Shown here: positions 21,767 to 33,761 of the stretch, piece after piece
How the letters are laid out: every line of letters begins with the position of its first letter
Position numbering within the stretch: the stretch's first letter is position 1
Assembly (NCBI RefSeq): GCF_035222375.1
Contig: NW_026946364.1
Span: 248,001 to 312,000, forward strand
Direction: 5' to 3'
Length of the DNA: 64,000 nucleotides
DNA from: Podospora pseudocomata
Lineage: Eukaryota > Ascomycota > Sordariomycetes > Sordariales > Podosporaceae
Notes under the pieces: model-generated
Told to the model about the DNA's origin: nothing
The model's database searches: none
The model's input: the letters and a program-made list of their open reading frames with translations, nothing else
Position numbers and translations under genes: made by a program

Positions 21767-22275
21767 CTACACAGCCTCAAAAGTCTGACTGCCAACATAA
21801 GAAGTAGGGTTGGGCTGAGCAACCCAGTCGGCCGCGGGGCTGAAAAAGTCCAAGATCACCGAAGTCCCGATGACGTGAACATCCGACACCACGATCCGGT
21901 ACTCGTTGAACGGGGTCTTGTTCCACCGGAGGAACACGAGAGGGTCGCTGCTCGAGGTCCAGTGGCCAGAGTTGGCGGGGATGGTGCTGCCCGAGGTGGT
22001 GTGCGAGAAGTTGACGGTGATGTTTTCGGGGAGGAGGGTCAGGGTGGCGGCGTAGCTGGGGAGTTTGTTAGTCGGTGTGGAGGGGGTGAGAAAGGGGGGT
22101 TGAGGACTGACGAGCAGGAGGTGGAGGTGCAGGTTGCTGTGAACTTGGAGAAGCGGGCAGAGGTGGAGTGGCGGGCTTCGATGGCGGCCGGGGCGGGAGC
22201 AGGAGCAGGAGCCGCGGTGGTGAGGGTGGTGAGGAGGGCCAAGGGGGCGGTGGTGAGGAGGGTGGTGAGCTTCAT
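21767..22275 (-). CDS. Small secreted hypothetical protein, two exons
   Basis: Exons 22275..22112 and 22055..21767 give 150 aa. The product starts MKLTTLLTTAPLALLTTLTT with an AAPAPAPAPA linker, a typical signal peptide plus Pro/Ala stretch. The splice (TGCTC|GTCAGT ... CCCAG|CTACGCC) joins TCTSTSC to SYAATLTLLPENI. The mature part is beta-rich in appearance, with two N-glycosylation sequons (NITV, NFSH) and a conserved-looking YRIVVSDVHVIGTSVILDFF. I do not recognise a family. A two-Cys mature chain could hold one disulfide. Confidence 0.65.
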
Positions 22276-23221
22276 TTTGAGAGTTGGAAGTGAGCAAGTT
22301 GGTTGTGTCTGTTGGTGGTGAGGATGGTAAAAGAAAACAGAGGTGTGGTGGGGGAACATGGCCTTCTTATAGACGGATCTCTTCCACGCTTTTCTCTCCT
22401 GAAGAGGTTGTTTGTCATGGATTCTCAGGGGATGCCATGTTGACGCTTGGGGAGCTTCAATAGTGCCATGTAGCCTGTTCCTTTGTAAGGGTGTTGCATG
22501 AGGCTATCCTGGTGGCCTGCCTCACGAGTCCATTGTTTTGCACGCAATGCAATCCAGATCACGCCCAACTTTGGTACGACATGCTCATTCGCACTTTGCC
22601 CCTGGCACTATGCTACATGTAGGAGTCCTGTTTTGGTTGGTAACTGGGCTAACCTTTGGCAAGACCGGCTGCTCTCGAAACTTGAATATGAGGCAGCTCC
22701 CAGCACAACTGGAGTCAGTCCAATACTGCTGCTAACGGATCACTCGACCAACTTGACGGCGTCTCTCCGAGTGTTGCTCTGTTGTCTCATAGACTGTCCC
22801 TCAAAATGGTGAATGTGGTAGTCCCCCATACCTATGCGATAGTCTGACATAACTGTGTGACCAAAACGCGGGGGTTGACCTCCTCTCAGTTCTAGCGTGC
22901 CTCTGTCAGCTTCATGTTTAGACATCTCACCGTCGGGGAAAATGCAAGACAAGGATGGCACAAGTCCGAACCTGTCACTCACAGGAATCTCTAGCTTGGA
23001 AACGTCTAGTGTCAGCCCTAGGAAGGCTCCCCGGACCAATTCAAGTGTGGCGGACATGTAAGTCACGATCCTACCCGTCAACTTGTAACTGATAGGTTCT
23101 AGTGGTCTTTTGAAAACCAAACAACCCACCGCCACAATGACACACCGAACGGCATTCAACTTCCACCGAGAACCCGAAGAGCATGAACAAGAATAGAAAA
23201 CATTTGTCACCAAAGTCACTA
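22276..23221. other. Intergenic, no supported gene
   Basis: The stretch lies between two minus-strand genes. A 159-codon minus frame (22740-23219) exists, but it has no domain, uses codons unlike the neighbours and probably falls in the 3' region of the rhodopsin-fold gene. Confidence 0.35.
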
Positions 23222-24831
23222 CTACTCCTTTGTGATAGTAACCCTCGTATCAACCCTAATCTTGTCGTCCGGCACCGCAGCCCCAGGACTTAACCTCCCC
23301 GTCCTGAGCATATAATCCATCCGAGCATCCTCCCCCGGCCGACTCCTGCTAACCGGAGACCTCGGGCTGACAGGACTAGAACTCAAGCTTTTCCCCCTCT
23401 CAACATCCACTGCCCACCCAGAATCCGTCCCATCCCTAATCTCCACATACCGATCATGATTCCCCCTCACCCCCATCGCTCCCCCATCCACCACCCCAAG
23501 CCAATGTTTGCTGTTCCTCCTACTCCCTCCCTTTTCCTGAAAGTTCTCCGACTCCTCCCCCGACGACCCCAATCCCTGGAATCCATACTGCAAATCCGTC
23601 GGACTGGCCAACGACCCCAAGTCATTCCGCACTCCCTTTGACGGCCTGCTCCCAATCGTAGGAGGCCCTCGTCCGTTGATCCGCCCCTCCGCGTAATTAT
23701 AATACTGGTTGTTATCCCCCGCACCACTCTGCCCATTCGACGATCCCGATGCCCTCGAGCTGAGAAGCCCAGGGAAGAACTTGGCGATAAAAGGTTTCAA
23801 CGTCATGACACATGCGCAAACAATAGCACCGTTAACCTCAACCGCGGTAAGATAGCTGAGCTCGGCGGCGGCGTAGGTGAAATCAAGGTCGGTCTGAACC
23901 CGAATAAGCTGCATCAATCGAAGGATAGAAATAAAACAGACCAAGAACCCAAAACCAAACACCCCCGACAATGCCAGCTTCTGGCGGCGAGGGAGGCGGA
24001 TGGACCAGACAACCGGCATGGGCAACAAAAAGATCAAAAAGTCAGTCACTATTTCCCCTTGTTAGCTGTCTCTCCCCGAGAAATAAACCCAAGGCAACAA
24101 CAAACCCATATGCATCCCCGTATTGCTCCACCAAACACTCTGCGCATGGCAGTACTTTTTCTCCACGGTAAAATCCCAATAGCTATTCAGCGGTATACAC
24201 GCCGTAAACGTCGCCAGCGCCATGAACAGGTGCGTGATGATCACAATCCCGAGCAGGATCTGCCCCGCCAACCTCGCCCACTTGAAGGTGAACAAATGGA
24301 TATACAGCAGCAGGATGCTGATTTTGGAGAAGCAAAGCGTGATAAGGTAGAACAAGATGCCGTACCAGGCCGCCCGGCCCCAGGCAATCGCAGAGGGGGT
24401 GTCGTTGGGGTCAAGATCCCAGACGTGCTGACCTGCGCCGTGTGTTGCTTGTTCAATCACCCCTCCGCATGTTGCGCCAGCGAATATCTGATCATGGCCT
24501 TGTGTTAGAAAGTGTAGCAAAATTCGCACAAAGCTAGACGTGAAAATACCAAGGCAACAAGTATACTCCAATCTGAGCCCCCAATCACTTTGATCAGGAC
24601 CCCTCTAGTGTAAAATCGGAGGGCCACAAAAAGGGCTGCGATGAACCAACATATCGAAGCCGAGGCAATGATATTGACCACAAGAGAGTCATGGGCTAGA
24701 CCTGCAAAGTCGACTACTGGGGCCCCTGGCGGCGGCGGCGGTGGCGGTGGTGGTGATGATGATGATGATGATGGCGGAGGTGGAGAATCTGGTGAGGGGT
24801 TGGGTGGTAATGTGGTGGCGGTGTCAATCAT
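23222..24831 (-). CDS. Pth11-type rhodopsin-fold seven-helix membrane protein, three exons
   Basis: Exons 24831..24550, 24487..24106 and 24048..23222 give 496 aa. The N-terminus is Pro/Ser homopolymeric (PPPPPPPPPG). Helices follow in order: NIIASASICWFIAALFVALR, a RGAAWYGILFYLITLCF-type helix, LGIVIITHLFMALATF, VTDFLIFLLPMPVVWSIRLP, VFGFGFLVCFISILRL and VEVNGAIVCACVMTLKPFI. The CIPLNSYWDF and LPMPVVWSIRLP motifs are typical of the fungal integral-membrane rhodopsin domain (Pth11/SatP-like GPCR-type proteins). A Ser/Gly-rich cytoplasmic tail ends the protein. Such proteins sit in the plasma membrane, and some sense surface or host cues; no ligand can be read from sequence. Splice joins GMHM to VTDFLIF without loss of frame. 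Confidence 0.85.
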
Positions 24832-26581
24832 GGTGATTGACGACTATGTATGGTAGCAATCGATCCAACTTTGTCCTGCTATTCGCCCTGGACGCTCCAA
24901 CATAGTGTTGCAACCATACACACTAGGAAAGCTTCAAGTCCCGACGGAGTGGTTTGACAGCTTCTTGGTTGACCTTAGCTCGTGGGGTAGGGTAGCCGGG
25001 GAGGGAACACAAAACGAATGTCGGTTTAGAAAGAATGAAGCAAAAAAGGGTCTGAGCTGGGGTATATTTGGCTGCTATCTTAGCTGACTATATACCAGAC
25101 ACGGATACATGAACACGGCAGCGGGCTGGGAAACTTGTGCATCTGGGGTAATTAAAAGACGAGATGGAGGGTTGGGTATCCGAATATGCAGCTGCGGAAT
25201 GAAGAGTCTGGGGTCGAGCAAGCAGAAGCGGGGCAGAGCAGGCATACCGAGAGGTATCTGTCAAATGGCAGAGACGGGAACCGATGTGACGTTGTCTCGG
25301 TTGGGCCAAGAACTTCTTGGGGAGAGGAAGCAGAAGTTCGGTTCCGCCTGAAGATATAACTTCGGCAATTCTCATGCTTGGGCAATAGGGAAGATGCGCA
25401 CGGACAGGGACGGACGGCAGCGAGATGGTGGGTTGGGCATGTTGCATGGGGCAGTAGTTTGGTACTGTTGGTGCCTGTCAGCGCTGTCAGCAAGCCCCGA
25501 ACCAAGGTATGAGGGATATCCAGATATGGAGGGGCCGGATGGACGAGATCGGCGGCGGTGGAAGCATATGTGATCTCAAGATTACAAAAAGTTCGGATGA
25601 CACTTGAGCCAGCGCAGAAGTGCAGGTTGGATCATGCGGCTAAGAAATGACGTTTCAACTGTTCAGGGCCAGGGAACAACGGGGGATCTGAGGGTCCGTT
25701 GCACAATCGACATTGCGAGGATCTCACCTGAAAGCGACGGGACAGGGTAACTTGATAGAATGAGGAATGGTGCATTTGGTGCATTGGCTGTGGCGCAAAT
25801 ATTGAGCAAGAGAAGATGGGAGGAAAGTTCCCTCGATGGGTGCCTGTCAGTGCAGACGAAATGCAACCCTGCAGCAACTGCCATTAGCAAAACAGCTTAT
25901 TATGTGGGGACCAAGGAAAGAGCACTGAATGAAGATGCATTGCTCTGTGTAATCAAAAGAGGCATTCTCAAACCAGACACACTCCGGGTCTTGTATCTGG
26001 CCGACCGGCCGGATAAATCAACAGAAGAAAGAATTGCCCCGGTAACCACAACTGGGAGCTGTTGGTTGGTGGCTTCGTAATTGGCCTCTGCGATTGTAGC
26101 TATTGGAGGGGCAATAGCCGGCAGGCACTTTTCAATATGTTTTGATTGCCCCCTGGTAGCGAGGATGATATGATATTAAACTGGAACTGCAAAAGAGATG
26201 GCGCACAGATGGGAACTTCATCAATAGTAGGTAGGGCCCTTGTATTATTATGTCCAGATATTCAGGTTTTCTTACATTATTATTTTCCCGTATTCATCGC
26301 ATTGGCCTTGAAGGAGAGGTACTGAGCATGATTCAAACAGGACTCGACAAGCGTAACCTATCAATGATTGTTCAAAGCTCTGCAAGAGAAGAAAACCACA
26401 GCCAACAAAGATAAGGGTATTACTCGCTAGCCTACGTATATGTACCTGCCTATGCTCTCTTGCATTTGCTGCCCTTTTATTTTTGTACTGCCAGCTGCTT
26501 TCACCTCTACTCAGCACAAAGAGACAGAATCTTGTTTACATGGCAAAACCTTAATCTAAAGATAACTCTTACGACCAACTC
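24832..26581. other. Long intergenic stretch, no supported gene
   Basis: About 1.75 kb between a minus-strand gene on the left and the 3' end of the DJ-1 gene on the right. Frames at 25109-25505 and 25760-26080 have no domain or splice support. The left part presumably includes the promoter of the rhodopsin-fold gene. Confidence 0.35.
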
Positions 26582-27377
26582 TCACACAATAACCCTCCTC
26601 TCACCTTCTTTGACGGGGTAAAACTGGCCAGCCTGCCCTCCAGGATTAAACTCCAACCCCTCAAGCGCCATAATGTTGACAAACTCCTTGTCAAAGTTGT
26701 CCAGACAATACCTCGCAATCATGTCGATACCTATCCACAAAGGTTAGCCACCGTTATCAGTTCAGCACCGAGTTTGGAAACTTACCAGCCCCCGCCCCTC
26801 CCGCTGTCCAGAGCTCCCCCTTGCCATCCCCCCCCTCATAAGGCTTCTCATCCACCACCCACCTTTGGTAAACCCACTCGGTGCCGGGAAATCCCGCTCG
26901 CGCCACTGGCAAAAACTCCTTGTTGGTCGTCACCTTCTTCCCCTCCAACAACCCAGTGGAAGCCAGCCACAAGCTCCCAATGCAAGTCGTCATCCACACC
27001 CTCGTCTTGCCCCAGGCCTCCTTCATGAACCTGTCCGCTGCTTCAGGTCTATGGGTGGGCAGCGGGCCGCCAATGAGGATGATGTCAAGGTCCCTCGGAC
27101 AGTCATCATAGGTCACATTGGGCAAGAATCTGAACCCACCGATGGAGTTTGGCAGGGAGGCGTTGGGGGGCGTGGTGGTTGCCGGTTCGAGGGAGGAGGC
27201 GATGTAAAAGAACTCAATGTTCATTGCGTGAGGGGTAAAGACTCCAAACTTTGGGTCGAGAGGAAGGACCTGGTTCAAGTAGCTGGCCGAGAGGTTGCCG
27301 AAGAGATCGATGCCCATGATGTCGGAGAGCTGGACTAGCTCGAGGAGGACGCCGATGCGGAGGGTTTTGGGGGACAT
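26582..27377 (-). CDS. DJ-1/PfpI (GATase1-like) family protein, two exons
   Basis: Exons 27377..26786 and 26730..26582 give 246 aa from MSPKTLRIGVLL; an upstream in-frame Met at 27440 would add 21 residues. The fold signature is the strand LRIGVLLELVQLSDIMGIDL, then DLDIILIGGPLPTHRP and the nucleophile elbow VWMTTCIGSLWLASTGLLEG, where the Cys is the presumed active residue. TNKEFLPVARAG and TAGGAGAGIDMIARYCLDNF complete the pattern; the last is formed across the splice site. Fungal members include isocyanide hydratase-like and glyoxalase-like enzymes; the reaction here is not determined. The conserved GIDMIARY ending is present only in the spliced form, supporting the two-exon model. Confidence 0.83.
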
Positions 27378-27878
27378 CTTGGTCTTGATGGAAGCGTTGA
27401 TGTCGTTGGTGAAATGATTGAGTGACTGTGTGTTGATCAAGATACTCGAGCAAAAGAAAGGTGTGGATGGGGGACTTACTTATACCATCCTGGACTCAAT
27501 TCCCTCCGTTGTTGGCCGGACCGAGCTCACCGCGCGGCGAATGAACCTGTCGTGCTACGGACGTACCGCTGTCGGAGACTAACAGAGACCGTTACACCTG
27601 GCACCGGAGTCCGTTGCGAATTCTGAGGTGACCTACCGAGTGCACTCGGAGCCATCCAGTTTGGCCCCGAGCCCAATCGGAGGTTACCTGCATCGTGCAC
27701 GGTGTAGGGAAAGTAAGAACACGGCGCAGGTAGTCTTTACCTCTATTTAGGGCCACTCGCTCAACCCTAACCGACAGTAGCTAGAGCCGCACAAAGATGT
27801 AACCTTCCTGAACCACAGACTCCACCACAGCATGAAGATGGAGTCGTCAAAAATGGAGTTCCAAAAAGCAAGTCTAGA

Positions 27879-27950
27879 TGCCCACAGCCAGAATTGAACT
27901 GACGACCTTGTCATTACTAGTGACACGCTCTACCACTGAGCCATGCGGGC
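27879..27950 (-). tRNA. tRNA-Thr (anticodon AGT)
   Basis: On the minus strand a 72-nt cloverleaf reads GCCCGCA at the 5' end, pairing with TGTGGGC before discriminator A. The D arm is GCTC AGTGGTA GAGC, the anticodon arm TGTCA CTAGTAA TGACA (anticodon AGT, codon ACU, Thr) and the T arm GTCAG TTCAATT CTGGC. All four stems pair (with G-T wobbles) and no intron is present. It is an ordinary nuclear tRNA with an internal promoter. Confidence 0.93.
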
Positions 27951-28342
27951 TAATGATTGGTTGTTGTTGGTAATGTTGGCGGATGATGGGCTTCTGAAGG
28001 TGTTAGAATGGGATGTCAGTGTTTATGTAAAAGATAAGATGGGGAAATGGCAGCATTGGTGCTGCAAATTTGATAAGCCATTGGGCGAAATGCTCGAGTG
28101 ACAAAAAGGCAAGAGCAATGGAAGGAAGGGGATTGAAGGGGATCATCAGGGTCCGTGCTGCTGCTCCTGTCAGCCTCAGTTCTCAAAGCGGCGGACACGT
28201 AAGCACGTGACTGCGCGACAGCCACCCGTTCAGGGGCGCGCTAAAGCTTAAGTGGAAAATGCATTTCTTCTGCTGCCTGTTTGCATCAAGTTGCGACGAC
28301 ATCCCATCTCATCAACCACGCAGCACCGAGAATCTGGACGCC

Positions 28343-29595
28343 ATGGCTATTCTCCCATCCATTCCTGGTCTCACCGTGACAGTGGAGGTGGCAGACAGAC
28401 CCACGAAAGAATATGACGACCCCGACGCGGATTCCATGCAGATTGAGATGCAACGTGAAGAGTTTGATCACCACGCCACCCCCGACCTTCCGTACGTCAT
28501 CAAGTACATTGAAGCCAAACCTGGGGCCTTTTATCATTACCGAGTCAGCATTCAGCCTCGACGATTTCACTACGTATCCGATCATGTTGGCTTCACTGTC
28601 GTCAATGACGGCCGCGAGACAGGCATGACCCATTTAACATTTAATGATCGTGTCGAGAAACTCGGTCTCAGCCTCGTAGAGCGGACAGTGGGTTCGACGG
28701 TGTCACGAACTCGTGGGGGTAGCTACATCAATCGATATTTTTGTTTTTCAGCTCTCAATGTTGGTAGGTTGACTTTCCGTGGAGGGGGTTTCAGACGTTA
28801 TGGGAAGATACTCACTAGGTGATAATGATGGCAGTCGAGTCGGACCAGTTCACGACCGATCAAGTCAAAAAGCAGACCGCTCGAGCGAAAGAGACCGGGG
28901 TTCTTAAAGTCCATTTGTATCACATGGACGTATCTGAAGGCTATAAGCCGCAAATAATCAGTGGTTCCGGCACCGAGAATGAAACGACAGTGACCATGGC
29001 CGAAAAAGCCCTCAAGGGCAGGGCTGTTGACTGCGTCACGAGGTTTGTCACATTTCTGCCATGACAACTGAACCCAAATGACTTACAGCTGTTTCTAGCT
29101 CCGTCGTTCGCCCTCGAGCTGATCATCCTGGGTTGTATCCAACAGACAACTATCATGATCCGAAAAAACGCCCCTTTGCGGTTTTTGAGTTCCGTTATCG
29201 TTCGAAAGGTTAGTGCAAAACAAAGAGCCCGAGTTTGCAGCTAGCCCGTTGCTTACCAGATGTTTTTTCAGAGGGTCTCATCAAAGAAGGCATTATTCCG
29301 CGGCCATCGGTCTCCGGCGATATCAAGGAGATGAGTGAAACAGAGGTTCGACGGAAGTTGGCAGAGCTTCTGGAGAAGCAAAAGGTGCGAATTTGAATGC
29401 GCTCAAATTTGACACTGATCAGGCGTAAAGCTGACAACAGAATAGTTTGGACCGGACACGAAGCCTGCGAGGCTCAAGCGCGAAGCTGACAGGATGGAAG
29501 TGGACGATTGGGCCCCAGATCCTGCCTTCGAGACTCGGTACAAAACCCGGAGATTATCCCACGGCCAGATGGAGATTGATCTCACCGAGGACTGA
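28343..29595 (+). CDS. DUF7918-type fungal protein, five exons
   Basis: Exons 28343..28763, 28835..29042, 29099..29208, 29272..29384 and 29446..29595 add to 334 codons (333 aa), with all phases matching. It starts MAILPSIPGLTVTVEVADRP, the typical opening of this fungal DUF (LTVTVEVxxxPxxEY), followed by YVIKYIEAKPGAFYHYRVSI. After splicing come RPFAVFEFRYRSKEGLIKEG and IIPRP, then a charged C-terminus that ends MEIDLTED. The last exon is read in a frame different from the longest open frame; the chosen one matches the acidic DLT(G/E)D ending of the neighbour at 29983. The family has no known function and is expanded in many ascomycetes and basidiomycetes. It faces its broken paralogue tail to tail. 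Confidence 0.8.
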
Positions 29596-29982
29596 TGAGC
29601 TCGGTGAGGGAAATCTGTTGGGTGTTTTGGGACTGTGTATTTTCAGTGTGTCTTTTCCATGGGTGCATTATAATGGACGGATACACCTATAAAAGGCGTT
29701 TGGGGGCTTCGGGAAAACCATGTCTTTGCGCTTGGGATGGTAATATCTTCGGTCATGACTAGCATGGACAGCTGCAACATGGGTGCATGTAGAATATTCT
29801 TAATGTAATACTTTGTGTTTTGATTTTGGGGCTGTCTACTATCGCAACCGACTCAACGTATGGTGGCATCGGTCTTCTGGTGTGTTGACTAGGTAAATCA
29901 ACAATGAGAGCAAAGAGATGACATAATCCTGGCTACTCCCATAATCTCTGTGTTAAAAGGTCACCGTTGCCTCCTGGCCCCA

Positions 29983-31302
29983 TTAATCTGTGTCGCCGGT
30001 GAGGTCAACAAGCGTGTCTTCATCCTCGCTATCCCCTTCTGATTTCAGAATCTCTGTGCAGGACACTCGCCTGGTCCTCTTGTGTTGGTTCGTCTGGCAT
30101 CGGCATGGGTCATTCTTGGAATCGTCGTCACTCTCGTCCCTCTCTCGCTTGATTGTCTTGATGTCGCGAGAGTCTCAATCTCCTCCTCTTGTTCCTAGGG
30201 GTTCAAACAACAGGGTTAGCGTCTGACATGATGATATGATATCCGTGTGGCTATGTATTCTGATGGTAGTTTACCTTTTCGCGCTTCAAAGCCTTGAGCA
30301 GCGCCTCCTTCCTCTTCTCGTCACTCATCTGAGCAACTTGTTCTTCGAGGGAGGGCTCGGGAATGATACCTTTTTTGATGAGGCCGTCTGTTTATTGAAT
30401 CAGCATCATATTTGCAGACACCAGCACCGGCTTCGGTATCAGCTGAGAAATACTACCTACCCTTGAGACGATAGGGAAACTCGTATCGTGCAAAAGGTCG
30501 CTCCCAGGGGTCCATCATCGCGCCGTCGCGTAATGTTATGCTAGTCCTTAGCCGGGATAGTACAGGTTGAAAGGTGGCCCGACAATTCAAGGCTTTGCCA
30601 TCAAGCGCTTTTGTTGCGGCTTGTTGCGGGATGGTTTCTGATGGCAGTGAGGAAATAGCAGTTGGCCCCTCAAACCGATTCTTTTTTCGTGACTCGATTG
30701 TTCCAATGTGGTTGAAGAGTTCGACAATAAAGGTCCCATATTTCTTGGTCTTTTTGGTTCCTTTGGTAGTCGTGTCGGAGCTTTCCGCTGCGACTACCAT
30801 GCTGTTAGCATTTATGCAGCATCCGTCATGTGCCTGTTTACGGGTTACTTAGGTTTTTATTTACTCACCCACGTCAAGATTGCCAAATGTAAACGGCAGA
30901 TGACGGTTGAGTCCTTTATCCCACAGCATATTGATTAACATCCCCGGCGGCGTGTTTGTCGGCACAGACGTAAGAGGTCAGGACTGATAGTGATCGTTGT
31001 ACCAAACGCCTCCTCCGTGGACCTTCAATCTTGTGCCATCTACAAGAAGATGCGCTTTGACATAGCTTGTAGACTATTCGTACGTACGGTTCTTGTCCCC
31101 AGTGATGTGATAACCTAAGCTGTTGAGTCGAAAGGCGAAGCTGGCGCCAGACTTGGCCTCAATATACTTGACAACGTGAGGGGTCCCGTCATGTTCATGG
31201 TCGCCCATCAGCTTCGGCGGGAGGGATCGGGTTGTACTCCGTGGCTGTCTCACCGTTGATTTCAACGGTGACGGAAATACTGAGGACGTCGATGATCGCC
31301 AT
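29983..31302 (-). pseudogene. Broken DUF7918 paralogue, inverted copy
   Basis: The minus strand carries the same gene plan as 28343-29595: MAIIDVLSISVTVEINGETA at the start (31302), HVVKYIEAKSGASFAFRLNS, a second exon with TKKYGTFIVELFNHIG, then FARYEFPYRLK|DGLIKKGIIPEP and an acidic end DTLVDLTGDTD with TAA at 29983-29985. Splice sites match the intact copy in place and phase (for example GTGAGT ... GGTAG before VAAESSD). However, the first exon needs a frame change between PPAEADG and DHEHDG near 31200, a TGA lies in the middle exon, and the last exon is out of phase with the previous one. These faults suggest a pseudogene, though sequence error or unusual splicing is possible. Confidence 0.65.
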
Positions 31303-32625
31303 GATGGGGTCCTGGCGGCGGTGGCATATGGACCAAAGCCAAGCAGTGAGAGTCGTTGAAAGCTGCGCCAAAGTGGCAGCTGTTTGGGGAAAAGAGGGGT
31401 CGGGAAGTGGAAGTGAGGAGGAAAATTGGTCTGGCGACAGGAAGAATATTTATCTCTCCTATTCTTTGTTTACCGCCCCACAACTCCGCTGGCGACAACA
31501 GATGAGATGGAAAGAGTAAATTCCAAGATAAAGCTCATGAATCAAAAGGAAGGAGCGCAAGATTTGCCAAACACAAGCACCTCCTCATCAGGCAGAATCA
31601 CACGAGAAACAACCAAGAAGTTCTGACCCGCCCCGCCTAGACTTCCTACCATACACAAGATGAACGATAGTGTCCAAGCCTCCGTCCTCGAGCAGCCTGT
31701 TTTCTCAGTGTCTGGCTAGCCGAAGACGAACACAAATGAAGAAGTGATAGGGCCAGAAAACTTTCCCCAATAGAAAGTAGTTCATCATCTCTGTCCCGAT
31801 GACCACAGACAAATATCCATGGATTGTTGACCCCCCATTATATGGAACCAAAAGGACATCCTACCCATAGGGTAGGCCAGGTGGTACATATCTCTACACA
31901 CTAACCTTCGTCACCGACCTGCTTGCGCCAACGCCCCCTGGACCGAGGAGGACTCCACAATTCGGAGCCGAGATTGTACTACGACCTCCAAACACTGGTT
32001 GGCAAGCGTATACAACGGTAAGGTATCATCTGTGAAAATGCACAAGCTGGTATGAATTCGGAGATGAGCAGAGAGGGTGACGATAGAATCGCAGATCAGA
32101 CATTTGGCTCGTTGTGGGAGACTACTTCAAGCAACCTTTGAGCTGGAAACAATCTGAATGGCGCCATCGTGCTGATTTGGAATGTATGCTCTGATAATCT
32201 TACAGGATGAACAAGTGCAAATTCCATTAATCTGTATCGACTTTCCTGTAACCAACACCATCCGCGAGTGACAAGTAGACGACATGAAGATCTTCACCCA
32301 GCATAAAGTTCACATCCAGGTATTGGCAATTCCAGTCCATCTCCCCGCTGGCCAGAACCAGAACCATACTGCTAACAATATCTCCTTCATTGATGCCAGA
32401 GTTCCAAACCACTATCAAAACCAATGCCCATATGCACGCGGCCGCAAAGCTGCCTGTTTGCTCCGCCGCTTGGCCACTCAAACCCCGAGACAGCTCCCAT
32501 TTCAGGTTCGTGCAGGGCTCAATTAAAAGGCCGAGATGTAGTTGCCTCGGAGCTAGAGCTGTCGCTAGAGGATCTCGAGGCGAAGATGGACGAATTGGAG
32601 GAGTTGACTCGGCCTTTTGAGGGAA
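31303..32625. other. Intergenic, no supported gene
   Basis: About 1.3 kb. One minus frame at 32227-32481 has a hydrophobic stretch (FAAACIWALVLIVVW) but no start context, splice partner or family match. Nothing else is supported. Confidence 0.35.
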
Positions 32626-33428
32626 CTAGCGGGCGCCCGGGAGGGTCGAGCCGAAAAGGGAAAACGCAGGAACGGGCCCCTGGAGAGAGAAGATCGATTT
32701 GAGTTCCTGTGAAGCAGCGCTGCTTGTGGAAGGCGCAGCGGAAGACGGCTCGGTCTTGATGACTGGGGCAGAACCGCGCTTGAAATCGTTGACCTGATAC
32801 TGCATCGGGGTAGGCTGGGGTAAATTGTTCATAGGGCGAACTCTGAAAGACACGTCACTGTTGATGAGAACCGAATTGCTGTCGTCCATTGACCCAAAAC
32901 CAATGGGAGCATGGAAAATCAAAGAATGGCTCATACACACGCCGAGCTTGCCAAAGTCATCAGGAACTGGCTGAATGTTGAAATGGGCTCGACGTAATTT
33001 CTCGAAAATAGTTCGCTCGACCGAAGCCCAGTCCGCTTCTGCGCGCGCCCTTCTCAAGGCAGATGGAGTGAATGCATTGATGCTTGAGACAGACATTTTG
33101 ACTTCATCACGGTCACGGTTGTACACTGTCTTTATGCGAAAACTGCCGACAGAATGGGTGATGTGGTTTCCACCTCGATAGCGACCCTTGCGGCGACCAC
33201 GGCCGGCCGGCGGTTTGTACTCGGGCAGTGCGAAGAAGTTCTGTTCTTGCAGTCAGCAGGGCGTAGCTTAAGAGAAGCCGGGGTGCTCACCGGTTTGCCC
33301 TCGTCTTTGGGCTTCATCAAGGCTTTGGAGGTGGCCTTGGGGGGAGCCATTGGAATCTTCGACATGTCAAACTTTCCACCGGGCTCGGCCTTGATGTGGC
33401 CCCCTTCTTCCTTCTTAACGAACGACAT
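32626..33428 (-). CDS. Basic hypothetical protein, two exons
   Basis: Exons 33428..33291 and 33240..32626 give 250 aa. The start MSFVKKEEGGHIKAEPGGKF is followed by Lys-rich MAPPKATSKALMKPKDEGKP. The GTGAGC donor joins in phase to NFFALPEYKPPAGRGRRKGR. The central part (SVGSFRIKTVYNRDRDEVKM, then RRARAEADWASVERTIFEKL) looks folded, and the C-terminus is Ser/Pro-rich. Several KxEP/KTEP motifs resemble SUMOylation-type sites. No family is recognised. It lies 330 bases downstream of the photolyase gene on the same strand. Confidence 0.55.
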
Positions 33429-33761
33429 GTTGACGTGGCTAGGCAATTGCCGTCCGGAAGGAGGATGATGAGCTGGGCGATCTGAGGGGCCACAAGAGAC
33501 TGAAGATGGTTCTGGAAAGGTCGAGAGGTCGAGGTCGGAACGCAATGCTGAGAGTGAAAGAAGACGCGTGAAACCTTGCCGTTCAGTAGACTTTTGGAAG
33601 GCACGCGTGACACGGTGGGAGGTGTCTTGGCTCCTTCCTGCTGCGGAAGATGTCAGGCAGGATAACATGGCTTACCACTTCATCCCTTTGCAAGGCAAGA
33701 GCTTCGGGGTATTGGCTGGCCTGGATGAAAATGAGTTTCTGTGGTGGTTAAAAATGTTGTC

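Noticed and set aside
22740-23219. 159-codon minus-strand frame downstream of the rhodopsin-fold gene
   Set aside because: No domain, weak codon bias, and it lies where a 3' untranslated region is expected.
25760-26080. 106-codon plus-strand frame
   Set aside because: No signal, domain or splice partner; isolated in a long intergenic stretch.
32227-32481. 84-codon minus-strand frame with a hydrophobic stretch
   Set aside because: The stretch could be a membrane helix, but there is no start context, homologue or linked exon.
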